The notes below the pieces were generated by a model that worked only from the letters and a program-made list of their open reading frames with translations, was not told the DNA's origin and did not search any database. From Siphonodentalium dalli (Eukaryota; Mollusca; Scaphopoda; Gadilida; Siphonodentaliidae), in NCBI GenBank assembly GCA_032622095.1, contig CP136064.1:191135794-191199793 (forward strand): a stretch of 64,000 nucleotides of DNA, in the 5' to 3' direction. A program made the position numbers and the translations under genes. Below are positions 47,633 through 58,451 of the stretch, piece after piece (position 1 is the stretch's first letter; each line of letters begins with the position of its first letter).

Positions 47633-47685
47633 AGATATCTTATGCTAATTTAATTCAGGGTGCTTTTCAACTTAATTCTTTATAG

Positions 47686-48023
47686 GAAACTCATTGTCCG
47701 GTCACTCACTGTGTCATCGTGGATTCTTCTGCCCATCTGGTACTGGTCGTGACTGGCAGCCATGTCCAGCGGGGACGTTCAGTAACGAACTCGGTCTTTC
47801 ATCTGAATCTCAATGCCAACAATGTACAGGAGGGTTCTACTGTGATATCACAAACCTGACTGCTCCAGCTGGTCCGTGTGATCCTGGTTACTACTGCACG
47901 ATTGGATCTGATACTCAGACACCAACGGGAAATCATACGGGAATAGGTGGAGTTTGTCCCACTGGTCATATGTGTGCAGGCAACAATGTGCTGCCGATTG
48001 GATGTGCAGCTGGTACATACCAG
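47686..48023 (+). CDS. Exon 21 (unit 3): GRDWQ-type modules
   Basis: 338 nt, the longest exon, phase 1 to 0, after TTTATAG. It encodes CHRGFFCPSGTGRDWQPC, AGTFSNELGL, CQQCTGGFYC, GPCDPGYYCTIGSD, GIGGVCPTGHMC and CAAGTYQ. It merges the content of exons 2 and 3 without their intron. Sequons are NLT and NHT. Confidence 0.9.
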
Positions 48024-48049
48024 GTATATATTTGATCAGATCAGATATA

Positions 48050-48230
48050 CAGTAATGCCCTAATTAATCGACTGCTTAACCACAAATATGGCTTGTTGCC
48101 ATTCATCGGAAAGCTCTCGGGGAGAGCTTTCCAATGAATGACAACAAGCCATATTTCCGACTAAATCCTGAAAAGTTACCCATAATTCTGCTGTGGTTAA
48201 GCAGTCGATTAATTAGTGCATTTACTGTAT
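48050..48230 (+). repeat. Family C palindromic MITE
   Basis: CAGTAATGCCCTAATTAATC to GATTAATTAGTGCATTTACTG, centred near 48118. The left arm lacks the ATTATGGGTAACTTTTCAGG segment kept on the right. It starts 27 bp after the exon 21 donor. Confidence 0.85.
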
Positions 48231-48630
48231 TTATAATGATTTTACTCATATTCAATGTTTCTGCTGGAGGGGCATCGAGTCCCTTTCCCCTAGCCCAAAT
48301 TTCCCAACATATAGGAATGTTAGTGAGTAACCTTGGTCAGCATTGGTTTCCAGGCTATACCAGGTGAAAGCTAACACTGCAGATTTAAGTTAATGTTTTT
48401 ACAGCAAAATTTCCAGTACAGACAATATCAATATTGTCCAGTGCCAAATTACAACACCCTTACATTCCTCAACGCTTTGTTTAAAGATAAAATTATCATC
48501 TTTATTTTACTGATACTAGATAATCGCACTTGGTTCGATCAATCAACCAAGGCATAAGCTGTATTGCTTTTCTGTTATATCTGAACATCACATCATGATT
48601 GTAAGAAACGTTATATTATCTGACAGAATA

Positions 48631-48892
48631 TAACCCTTTCATGACTGGAGCTTCCTGCAATTTTGCAAAAACCTTGTGCCAATGCAATCTCTTATATATC
48701 CGAGTCTCCCAAAGGGAGCCTCGCATTTACAAGAGAATACATTGGACTAACAATATTTACCATGACTTTGTAAGCCAGTGCATTCTCTTATATATATGAG
48801 GCTCCCTATGTGAAACTCGCATATATAAGAGAGTGCACTGGTACAGGGTTGTTAATACTCCACCAGTGCAACTCCTGTCATGAAAAGAGTAA
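48631..48892 (+). repeat. Family B element upstream of exon 22
   Basis: ATAACCCTTTCATGACTGGAG to GTCATGAAAAGAGTAA. It has both hairpins with scattered substitutions, and ends 25 bp before exon 22. Confidence 0.8.
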
Positions 48893-48917
48893 CAGCTTGC
48901 CATCTATATATTTGTAG

Positions 48918-49086
48918 AGCTTAGAGAATCAGGATCATTGTCTATCTTGTCCATCAGGATACTATTGCACTGAGAATAGCACTGTATATGCTGACAAGCC
49001 CTGTCCGTCAGGTCAATACTGTCTAGAAGGAACCCAATATGATACACAATATCCCTGTGCACCAGGGACGTTCAATAATCTAACAG
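48918..49086 (+). CDS. Exon 22 (unit 3): GCC2/GCC3 modules
   Basis: 169 nt, phase 0 to 1, after TTTGTAG. It encodes CLSCPSGYYC, NST, CPSGQYCLEGT, QYDTQYPCAPGTFNN and LTG. The phase-0 start follows directly from GTYQ at the end of exon 21. It is flanked on both sides by copies of the TTAA hairpin family B. Confidence 0.88.
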
Positions 49087-49106
49087 GTAAGATTTTGTGA
49101 AGACTT

Positions 49107-49371
49107 TAACCTTTCCATGACTGCATGGGCTTCCTGAAATTTTGCAAAAACCCTGTGCCAATGCATTCAATTATATATGCGAGTCTCCCATAGGGAGCCT
49201 CGCATATATAACAGAATACATTGGCCTAACAATATTTGCCTTGACCTTGTAAGCCAGTGCATTCTCTTGTATATGCGAGGCTTCCTATGGGAGACTCGCA
49301 TATATAAGAGAGTGCACTGGTACACGGTCTTTAATGCTGCACCAGCACTGCTCCCATCTTGAAAGGGTAAA
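49107..49371 (+). repeat. Family B element downstream of exon 22
   Basis: TTAACCTTTCCATGACTGC to CATCTTGAAAGGGTAAA, with both hairpins. It starts about 20 bp after the exon 22 donor, so exon 22 is bracketed by two same-orientation copies. Confidence 0.8.
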
Positions 49372-49874
49372 TTGCTATATGCAGTGTTTTCTACTGTTCA
49401 GTTCCGAGATAGTACACGTACATGAGGAATGTTTCTTTCACAAATGTAAAACTGTCATCAATTATGTTATACAGTTTCAGCCAACACTACATTTAAATAA
49501 GTCAATAGAGAAATGTTTACTAAGTTTTTATGATCTTTACGTTCAGCTAATCATTTTCTTCAATGTAGTCATCCACTGAATGTTCTGTGACTATGTGTCT
49601 ACATGATACTCAATATGTTAAGAGATCATGTTGTTGCAATTAATGCTCAAAACATTTGGACATGTTGGTAAAAAAATACCAAAATAATTTTATAATATAT
49701 ATATATATATTTTTTTTATAATTTTTTTTTTTTATAATATAAAACATTGAGATAAAATGTCCAATACGAGCCATTCATATATCAATGCTGCAGTGTCTGA
49801 GACTCAAATAATCATTTTTATTTGGCCATAATCTTATGTTCTTTGTTTTGAATAAGCTCATGGTTTCTTTTCAG
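49372..49874 (+). other. Intron 22 rest
   Basis: AT-rich, with a (TA)n/T-run near 49695-49740. Nothing else was identified. Confidence 0.5.
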
Positions 49875-50036
49875 GTTCAGGAAATGACAGTGCATGTGTT
49901 CCATGTACCCCAGGAGCATACTGTGCTTCTCCTGGTCTTAGCACAGTCACTGGACCATGTGATCCTGGGTGGTACTGTACTCTAGGTTCCAGCCTAGCTC
50001 AGCCTGCCTTTCCTGAAGGTGGGAAATGTGTGGCTG
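49875..50036 (+). CDS. Exon 23 (unit 3): GCC2/GCC3 module
   Basis: 162 nt, phase 1-1, after TTTTCAG. It encodes CVPCTPGAYC, GPCDPGWYCTLGSS and KCVAG. It matches the second half of exon 4 and exons 13-14. The sequon is NDS. Confidence 0.9.
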
Positions 50037-50078
50037 GTACGTTAATAAAATAATTGTTATATAAATATCTTATTTATA

Positions 50079-50455
50079 TTAAAGTGATGTAAAACACTCC
50101 GGTAGGGTGATCAAATAGAAATTGAGAATAATCTTGCTCAAAGTAGTTATTTGTTATTAATATTAAACCAAATTGATGATCCACACCGTCATTCTTATAT
50201 ATTAATTAAATGCAATGACTCTCGATGCCAAAATCATTTGTGATAGATTATCGCCGATAGTTTCGTCCCGAATCGAGATGTAAATATTTACAATTGGGCA
50301 TAGTTCAGACGATGTTTTCTATGGAGTGGTATGGTCAATTTTGTTGAAATTTTCAGCAGTGTTAGTACAATGCTACATTCCCAGGTTAGCACAGTGCCTG
50401 AGTACTAACTTACCATTTCACGTGCCCAAACAAGTCCATAATATGTCTTTAAGTC
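50079..50455 (+). repeat. Dispersed repeat R, copy 1
   Basis: Shares TAAAGTGATGT, GAGAATAATCTTGCTCAAAG, GATGTTTTCTATGGAGTGGT and CAAGTCCATAATAT with 52203-52555 in the same orientation. Confidence 0.75.
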
Positions 50456-50589
50456 ATTGTTTATACTTGTATTATAGTGCAGTCAATATGTTTAAGCAGT
50501 TTTGCAAAATAATATTTAGTCTAACAATTTTAATTCGTTTAGTTCCACAGTCAATTGGACCAAACAGCCAAACATCATAAAAAACATCC

Positions 50590-51540
50590 AACAGATCTGA
50601 CACCCGTTAGTGCAGTTATCCTCATTTTTCGACTTAAAATTTTTCACAACATCCTGCAATATGCAAATTTTTTTCGGAGGTTATTATATTCCAACATTTT
50701 CCAGTCAAATTTGTTTAACTCTTTCGCTGCCAATCTCGCATGAATGCGAGTTACACTGTCGCTGCCAATAGCACATTTATGCGAATTCGGGGGTGCATCT
50801 GATAATAGGGATTTAATTCTATTGTTTTGTTGCATTACGAAGGGGATTCGGTTATTTTCTATGTAGTGCTGGTTTGCACTGACAATTTGGAAGAAAGGTC
50901 AGTCAAGGTCATGCTACTGCTGAATTCTATGAGTACAGTCCAAGCCAGAATATACGATAGGTGAATTCACTTTTGTTTGGATGTGATCGATATATAGTAT
51001 AAATGTTTACTATTGTATAATGCTGTAGTATATTTGCATAAGGCTTCGCGTTATTAAATTTGGAACCAAAAGGCAATGCCATTTTATTCAGTTTATTTAA
51101 TATCACAGCAGTGAATCACCTGGTTTCGAGTTAATGAGTATCATGCATTCAAAATGGCCGAGGCGATCGAAAACACGACCAGAAAAGAGGATAAGGGTAA
51201 GGTCATGTGACCCCTATGATGACCATATGACCTTGAATGGGTTTCCACGGCGGCAGGTGATATGTCATTGCCATATATACCCACATGTTAAGTTTCAACT
51301 AAATACATCAATAATTACCCGATAGTCATTGCATTACCCATATATATATAAAATACTTGTATTTACATCCATAATGCTTGGCACTGGGGGCTATGTCCAT
51401 GTGGCGGGGTGGCAGCAAAAGAGTTAAACTTGGCCCAGATATTTAACACTATGCTATCCTGTGCACATGCAATTATGAGCTTGCTCCATCTCTTTTTACT
51501 GGAGTTATCCCCTTTTCTGACTTAAAGTTGTTCTAACACA
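50590..51540 (+). repeat. Copy of the 13.7 kb-type unit, split by element G
   Basis: Left piece ends TTTTCCAGTCAAATTTG and right piece resumes ACTTGGCCCAGATATTTAAC ... CTGGAGTTATCCCC. Joined across one TTAA they form the normal unit of the 13.7 kb element. Confidence 0.7.
50715..51427. repeat. TTAA-bounded element G
   Basis: Left TTAACTCTTTCGCTGCCA, right TGGCAGCAAAAGAGTTAA. TTAA is present at both ends, and the interrupted outer repeat supplies the empty-site context. It includes a short inner inverted pair (CTCGCATGAATGCGAG near 50745). Confidence 0.85.
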
Positions 51541-51730
51541 CTAATTTCTGAGTTCCAGTTATGAATAATGAGTGTACTGAAGTAGGTCTGTACTTAGCAG
51601 AAATCAAAATAATTTTCATCAAATCATTGATTTAATTGCGACCAAAATGTTAAGCAGCTTCCAGTTAACTGGAAATCATATGGTTGAGAGCAGAATCTTA
51701 CTCTGTGAAGTGGTCATATTTTAAATTCAG

Positions 51731-51883
51731 GTCAATACTGTCCATCCGGAAGTTTCGCACCAACAGGTTGTGATGCGGGAAAATACTGCGACACAGATAT
51801 GATGTCAATTCCAGCTGCATACTGTGCACCAGGATACTTCTGTTCTGGGAATTCAACAACAGCCCAACCAACTGGTACAGGAG
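51731..51883 (+). CDS. Exon 24 (unit 3): contains the shortened module
   Basis: 153 nt, phase 1-1, after AAATTCAG. It encodes QYCPSGSFAPTGCDAGKYC, AAYCAPGYFCSGNS and a short Thr-rich tail. CDAGKYC follows the first Cys directly, without the PGTY...C stretch, as in units 1 and 2. The sequon is NST. Confidence 0.88.
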
Positions 51884-52202
51884 GTAAATTTTATTCAGAA
51901 ATCTGCAATATTGTTCCGATGTGAATTCTCTTATCACTAGATAAAATTTGGAATCTGCTATGAGGTTCATTTGACTAGAAACAAAACAGAAGATGTGGTA
52001 TTGTCGGGGATTGATTCAAATATTTTAATTGTTGAACAGATTTAGTGTTGATTTCCTCAGTTCTAAAAACATTGGAATTTTTCATTCTTGTGTTTAGTGT
52101 AGTGATGTGCTGATGATATGAACAACACATAAACTTTGCAGGATATCGCTAGAGGGGCCTCAATTTTCCAATCCGACTTATTCACATACTTGATCCACAG
52201 AT

Positions 52203-52555
52203 TAAAGTGATGTGAAACAAAATAGAAATGGAGAATAATCTTGCTCAAAGTAGTTATTTTTACAAATATTATATCCAAATTGACAGCGCTCACACCATCA
52301 TTCTTATATATTAATTACATACAGTGAATCTTGATGGCGAAAACATTTCATTAGTTTATCGGCAATAGTTGCGTCCTGAATCAAATGTAAATATTTACAA
52401 TTGAGCGTAGTTTAGATGATGTTTTCTATGGAGTGGTACGGTCGATATACTTGAGATTTTCGGCAATGTTACTAGAATACTTTATTCCTCCAGTTGGCAT
52501 AGCACCTGAATACTAACTTACACACACCCGAACAAGTCCATAATATACCTTTAAA
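52203..52555 (+). repeat. Dispersed repeat R, copy 2
   Basis: Matches 50079-50455 with moderate divergence. The rest of the intron up to exon 25 (52556-53334) is AT-rich, with only a fragment of family A (CTTATTATCTGAATATTTC... TAGTATAGAAAGGGCTAA) at about 53193-53250. Confidence 0.75.
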
Positions 52556-53334
52556 TCCTACGTCATGTCGGGAATGATAAATGCAGATAATTTTATTTGT
52601 TCGCTAACGCAGACTATTAGTGAACCATTTTTTTCAGTAAAATAATTCTTATTTCCTTATTCTGAAATATATCAAATTGGACATCACTAAAAGCCATGTG
52701 GTTGATTCTGCCCGGTTACATCACAATTACATTGTTAAATGACACACATTTCAGACGTATGACTCATAAGTTATGATTATGTTGACCAGGTCCAGATGTT
52801 AGCTGCTGAATGTTGATCAGGAATATTTCATAGAATAAAAATATTTTCATGAATGTGGTGTAATCAGACATACTAAATTATAAACAGTTTTTTCTACTGT
52901 TGTTGGCAGTACGAACAATTCTAAGTATGACTATTTTTCCCCTTTAAGATTTAACTGGATGATTTCGTCGCAGCATTTGATGTAGCAATACTGTAAAATT
53001 CTTTTAATTCTTGGGGGTCCATTATTCGTTGATTTTGTGATTTGGCCCAACTGCGAAATCAACATCCAACAAAATAATTGACTTCGTATAGCAAATTATA
53101 TCAACATACTAGATGGAAATGCAGATTGGGCACTATACATCTGTTTTCGCCATGTCATAAAATTGGTTGGGGGAAAAACACTGAAGATGAGATACTTATT
53201 ATCTGAATATTTCAAATGGGAGAATCCATTTAGTATAGAAAGGGCTAACCGAAAATACACACAACTACCCATCAGCAAGTATCCAGTTATTGAAGTTTCA
53301 AATATCTTCAGTTTATCTTGATATCACCACACAG

Positions 53335-53514
53335 GTGACAGATGTCTGACAGGTCATTATTGTACAGAAGGCAGTACTGCACCCGAGCCATGCCATCCAG
53401 GATTCTACCAACCAAGCCTCGGAGCTCAGAATATATCGTGGTGTATAGACTGTACTGCAGGAAAATACTGTAACCAAAGTGGGTTATCCTCTCCTGATGG
53501 GCCATGTGATCCAG
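53335..53514 (+). CDS. Exon 25 (unit 3): GCC2/GCC3 modules
   Basis: 180 nt, phase 1-1, after CACACAG. It encodes CLTGHYCTEGST, CHPGFYQPSLG, CIDCTAGKYC, GLSSPDGPC and DP. It corresponds to exons 5-6 and 15. Sequons are NIS and NQS. Confidence 0.9.
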
Positions 53515-54769
53515 GTATGTCATTCCCAGCTAGCTAGATATTAAAATATGTATATATTCTATATCAAATGTCATATTACCAAGTTTTACTTGTTAGACTA
53601 TTATTTATGATCCAGATGTTTCAATGAGATAATACAGTATAAGCTTATAGGTGCTGTGTCACAAACTTATAATTGAAATGCTATTTTGGATAAATTTGTT
53701 ACCATACTGTTGTCTATGCTTTCAGGAGGACTATTTTAATGACCCTCATCCGTGTGTGTGTCCGTGCGTGCGTGCATCCATCTGTCCAGAACTTTTGTCT
53801 GAGCCTGTATTCTGTCATTTTCTGATAATTTTTTTTAAACTTGTCACATGGATCAACCAGCATGAGAACCTGTGCACCTGCATTTTGAGCTTGGTTGGAC
53901 TCATTTTGGTGGGGTTATTACCATTATTCAACATAGAATCATACATCCTGAGACAAATATTTTGTCAGAGCCTGTATTCCGTCATTTTTAGTCAATGTTT
54001 AGCTCACCTGAGACGAAGTCTCCGGTGGAGCTATAGTCATCACTCCTCGTCCGTCCATCCATCCGTCCATCCGTCCATCCATCAACAATTCTTTGAACAT
54101 CTCCTCTGGAACCGTAATGCCGAATTGGTTCATATTTGGTGTGGATGTTCCCTAGGTGACTCATATTCAGATTTGTTCAAATGAGGACACTGGGTCAAAT
54201 AGTTCTGAAGCCAGGCCCATAACTCGGTAATTCTTACAACGACTTCTTCTCAAATTTCATTGGGCCGAATGGGTTCATATTTGGTACAAAGGGTCTTTGG
54301 GGGACTGTTAGTCAGATTTGTTCAAATGAGGGCACTTGGTCGAATGTGGGCGGAGCCAGTGACATAACTAAAAAAAATATTTTTTTTGTTAAATTCAGAT
54401 TTTTGGAATTTTCACCTTACTCAATTTAACAAACAAAAAATTTATTTTTTATAAAATTTGAAAAAAGTGACACCATTATAACATCTGCAGAGTTATGAAA
54501 CTTTAATCTTCTGAAATTACAGAAATATTCCATTACCCATCCCCCCTCAGATGGCCCAGACCCACCCCCACCTGGCCTGCACCCAACCAACATCCCTTCC
54601 AACGGATACAATTTCCAGCTGCCAACTTTAATACCTGTTCTATTAAAGTTGCAGATATCTCTTTGTGGATAGACAGAGAGAAACACGGGTCATTAATCTA
54701 GATTAGAATATGTCACTGACAGCTTGTATAAACATACTGCTAGTAATTTAAAAAAAACTGCCTGAATTT

Positions 54770-55210
54770 AGTGTGTCTGACATGGCAAATAGCATGCCTG
54801 TCATTTGCAAAATGAGGGCCCCAGAGGGTGAATTTAGTAATGCTATCCCACACAGCAGGCTAGCATCACCAAATTCACCCTCTGGAGACCTCATTCTGCT
54901 TAGGCCTCATCTTTGGGAAGTATCTATAGTATCAAATTAACATTGTTGTTAGTTACATTTCCCTTCTAGGAAGTTTCTATATCCCCTATTTTGCAGAAGA
55001 TAAAATTCATAATTGAGGTGCCCAATGGGTGAACATCAATTTCAACTGGGGAACTTCAATCTTATCCTAGGTCTGCCATAGCAGTTGAGGGCCTTAGCAT
55101 AATGAGGTCCCCAGAGGGTGAACTTAGTGATGCTAGCCCACTGTGCAGGATAGCATCACTAAAGTCACCCTCTGGGGGACCTCATTCTGCAAATGACAGA
55201 CACACTATCA
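54770..55210. repeat. Inverted-repeat element with CCAGAGGGTGA arms
   Basis: Two hairpins: CCCCAGAGGGTGAATTTAGT with its complement ACCAAATTCACCCTCTGG, and CCCCAGAGGGTGAACTTAGT with AAAGTCACCCTCTGGGGG. TGTGTCTGACA and TGACAGACACA lie at the outer ends. Related to 14744-14850. Confidence 0.7.
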
Positions 55211-55918
55211 CACTATTTCAAGGCTTGATTGTATAATACATTGTGTTGCTTGAGGCCAGGCACATAGAATGTAGGAATAGGCACACTATTTGCAGGCTTG
55301 CTCCTTTGGTGATTGTGATTCAGATTTGTTCAATCAGGGTCAAGGTAGGTGCAAGGTCAGCTACATTACTCTTTCTCTCCATAGTAATTCATGATGTGTC
55401 TTCTATGCAAGAATCAAATGGCCTATTTTGCTTATATTTGGTATGAAATTACCTTGGGTGACAGATTTGTGAAAATGGGATCACAAAGTCAAATAAGGGC
55501 AGAGCCAGAGACTTAACTATTTCACTACATAGTAATTCTTAAAATATGTTTGCAAGAACTAGTTGGCTTATTTAGCATGGAATGTTCTTCCTTGACTGCA
55601 ATTCAGATTTTTAAAAATGGGGTCACCTGGTCAAATAGGGGCCAAACGAAGGACAATTTCCCTCTTTATATGCTTCCTTCACTAGGACCATCAGGTCTAT
55701 TTTACTGATATTTATGATATGTATGAAGGGTTCTTTGGTGTCTGGGATTCAAATTTATTCAGATGGGGTCACAAGGTTAAATAGGGTGGGACCAGGGACA
55801 TAACTATATGTCTCTATAGTAATTCTTAAAATGTCTTCTGAAGAGAGGTTGGACTATTTAGCTTACATATAGTATGGAGCAATCCGGAGGATCCTTTAGT
55901 GACTGAGATTCAGATTTG

Positions 55919-57037
55919 TTAACTCGTTTGGGACTTGATTCTTTTGAGAAAACATTACTCACAGACGAGATTGTTTGCAGAAATGCTTACTTTTATATAA
56001 TTTTATAGCAATTTATGCGTTTATTCAATGTTGGGTCAGACCATTTTCCATGGCAGAATTCTCCGCGTGATAACTCATACAATATGAGTGATCATCCGTA
56101 GTCTATAAATTTTGTGTAGATACCACCAAATTGCGACCGGTTACCATAGCAACATATTTTCGGAAATGTATGCGTTTGGGGCTGTAATTTCGCTATATGA
56201 CGATACCTTTGCGACATTTTGAATCAAATATAAATTATTTCCAAAGTTAAATGATCCAGGAATATTTTGCCAACATCTGGAACTAGCCTTGCTCAAAAAT
56301 CACCCATCACCGACAGAGGGCGCCATTCAAAATGGCCGCCAAACCCCCGTTTTCTAACATTAAAATGCTTACTTTCATATCATTTTATAGCACTGTATGC
56401 GTTAATTTAATGCTGGGTCAGACCATTTGCCATGACAGAATTCTCCACGTGACAGCTGATAATATATGGGTGATCATCCGTGATCTATAAATCTTCCAAA
56501 AATTTAGTTTGGGTAGATACCACCAAATTGCGACTGGTTGACATGGCAACCGATTTTTGGAAAATTATGCGTTTGGCGGCTGTAATTTCGCTATACGAGA
56601 TGTCTGCGTGTGACATTTTTAATCAAAGTAATTAATTACCAAAAAATTGGATCCAGGAATATACTTAAATTGCTCTCGCTTCTTGTTCCTTCTGCTGAAG
56701 GGGTCGAGATTCACCTGCCATGGTGATTGACAACCGAAAAAATGTCTACGCGTCTACGGCTTAGGCTACTGGGCGCCGCCATTTTGGAACAATGACGTCA
56801 CTAATCACGGCACGCGACCCCCACGTGACGCTAAAAATAGGTTACATCTTCATGGACCCCTCACTGAGTGATCGGCCTATATTGAATACATGATACTATG
56901 CATAAAACATTTAATTATAAAAGATTCATTCGCTGATAACAAGTGCATGAAGTGGGAAACGGATATATCCGTTTCCCGTCCTGTAGGTAATGTTTTGGGA
57001 AACGGATATATCCGTTTCCCCGTCCTAAACGAGTTAA
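55919..57037. repeat. TTAA-bounded element I with internal duplication
   Basis: Left TTAACTCGTTTGGGAC, right GTCCTAAACGAGTTAA. Two diverged copies of about 380 bp lie inside (AATGCTTACTTT... to ATCCAGGAATAT). Near the right end the palindrome GAAACGGATATATCCGTTTC occurs twice within 70 bp. Confidence 0.8.
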
Positions 57038-57969
57038 AATGAGGTCAACCTGTCAAGAAATGGCGGGGCTGTGGGGAGTTAACACTTTTGTGTCTAATAA
57101 AATCATTGAAATACCAAATTCACTAAAACATCTACCTTGGAACCACCTGACTGATTAATCTGACATACATGTATTGTGTTTTGGGTCCATGGATAATTGG
57201 GCTTCAAACATGTCTAAATGGTTTTATAAAAAGGCACTTGTGAGATTGGAAATTTCCAACAATTGAGAAAGTTTGAGGTGTCAGTTGTGAAATTCCAACT
57301 TAAGACTTGGGAGTCTGTAGCCCGGTCGGAGGGGACTTGTTGAGCTGGAGCAGGGGGTGATCAGTAGTGTACAGTTGGTAATTTCAAGGTGGATTTTCAC
57401 CAATCTACATCTACATACGTGAAGTCTCTAGCCACATATCCGGTTTAGAGCTATTTCTTTTAAAGTGATTATTAAAAGTTCTGACTGTTGTGGTCTCCAG
57501 AGTCCCAGTCTTATCAGTCTTTGCAGTCTGGTGAGCGACCCCACAGTCATTGACTGTCTTGTTTAAGAACTTGGCACAGATGCCAACCAGCAAAGGAACC
57601 TGCGCACCTGCAAGTTTGAGTTCATTTTGGCGGAGCTATTGCCATTTTCGACATAGAAATGTGTTTTTTATTTTAAAGTTATTGACCCTTTCTCGACATA
57701 TTAAAGATGTGCAACATATTTAGTGAATATGCACTTTGTCTCAAATCCTCCTACAGTTTGTAGTATAAGGATCTGAAACCCATAAATCCTTCAAACCTGC
57801 CACAATCGTCGGGGGACAATTTGGTCAGTGACCTTTTATTTTAACATAAATACAATTAAAAATGAAAATATTAAATTAAAAAGCTGCCCCTCATCACATT
57901 CTACCTGTATAATTACCTGGTAACACAATTTATTTTAATGGTCTAATGTTATATATAATATTCACTGCC

Positions 57970-58430
57970 TTAACTCTTTCTATACTAAATACTCATTGAT
58001 GAGTAGTTTCCTCAGGAAATGTTCAGATAATAACAATGGAATTTATCATCTGAATATTTTCCACCAATTGATAGATAATCCTTCTGCTGTATTATCTTCC
58101 CTCTGTCTTTCGTCTGCTCTTATTACCTGAACATCGCTCCAAATCAATAATGGACCATATCAATGTACATTAATATCCTAAGTAATCGACTGCATAACCA
58201 CAGCAGAATTATGGGTAACTTTTCAGGATTTAGTCGGAAATATGGCTTGTTTCCATTCATTGGAAAGCTCTCCCTGAGAGCTTTCCGATGAATGGCAACA
58301 AACCATATTTCCGACTAAATCCTGAAAAATTACCAATAATTATGCTGTGGTTGTGGAGTCGATTACTTAGGGCATTACTGTAGACTTTTATAACTGAATG
58401 TGAGAATCCATTTAATATAGAAAGTGTCAA
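57970..58430. repeat. Family A element interrupted by a family C palindrome
   Basis: The outer parts are TTAACTCTTTCTATACTAAA and TTTAATATAGAAAGTGTCAA. At about 58167-58382 a complete family C palindrome (centre near 58275) is inserted. The A element ends about 20 bp before the exon 26 acceptor. Confidence 0.85.
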
Positions 58431-58451
58431 ATTTGTTCTCTATATTTCCAG

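Larger units (their letters stand above)
53725..57680 (+). repeat. Nested repeat block in intron 25
   Basis: A 13.7 kb-type unit (53730-54000; GAACCTGTGCACCTGC, GTGGGGTTATTACC) appears to resume at about 57550 (AACTTGGCACAGATGCC...). Between them lies a different element starting AGCTCACCTGAGACGAAGTC with a GTCCATCC tract. Inside that are the inverted repeat at 54770-55210 and element I at 55919-57037. The degenerate 100-200-bp units at 54100-55900 repeat phrases such as CAGATTTGTTCAAATGAGG. Confidence 0.6.

Noticed and set aside
53651-54184. 177-codon plus-strand ORF, the longest uninterrupted frame
   Set aside because: It crosses the junction of two repeat elements and a GTCCATCC microsatellite. 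The translated sequence shows repeat-derived phrases and no protein family.
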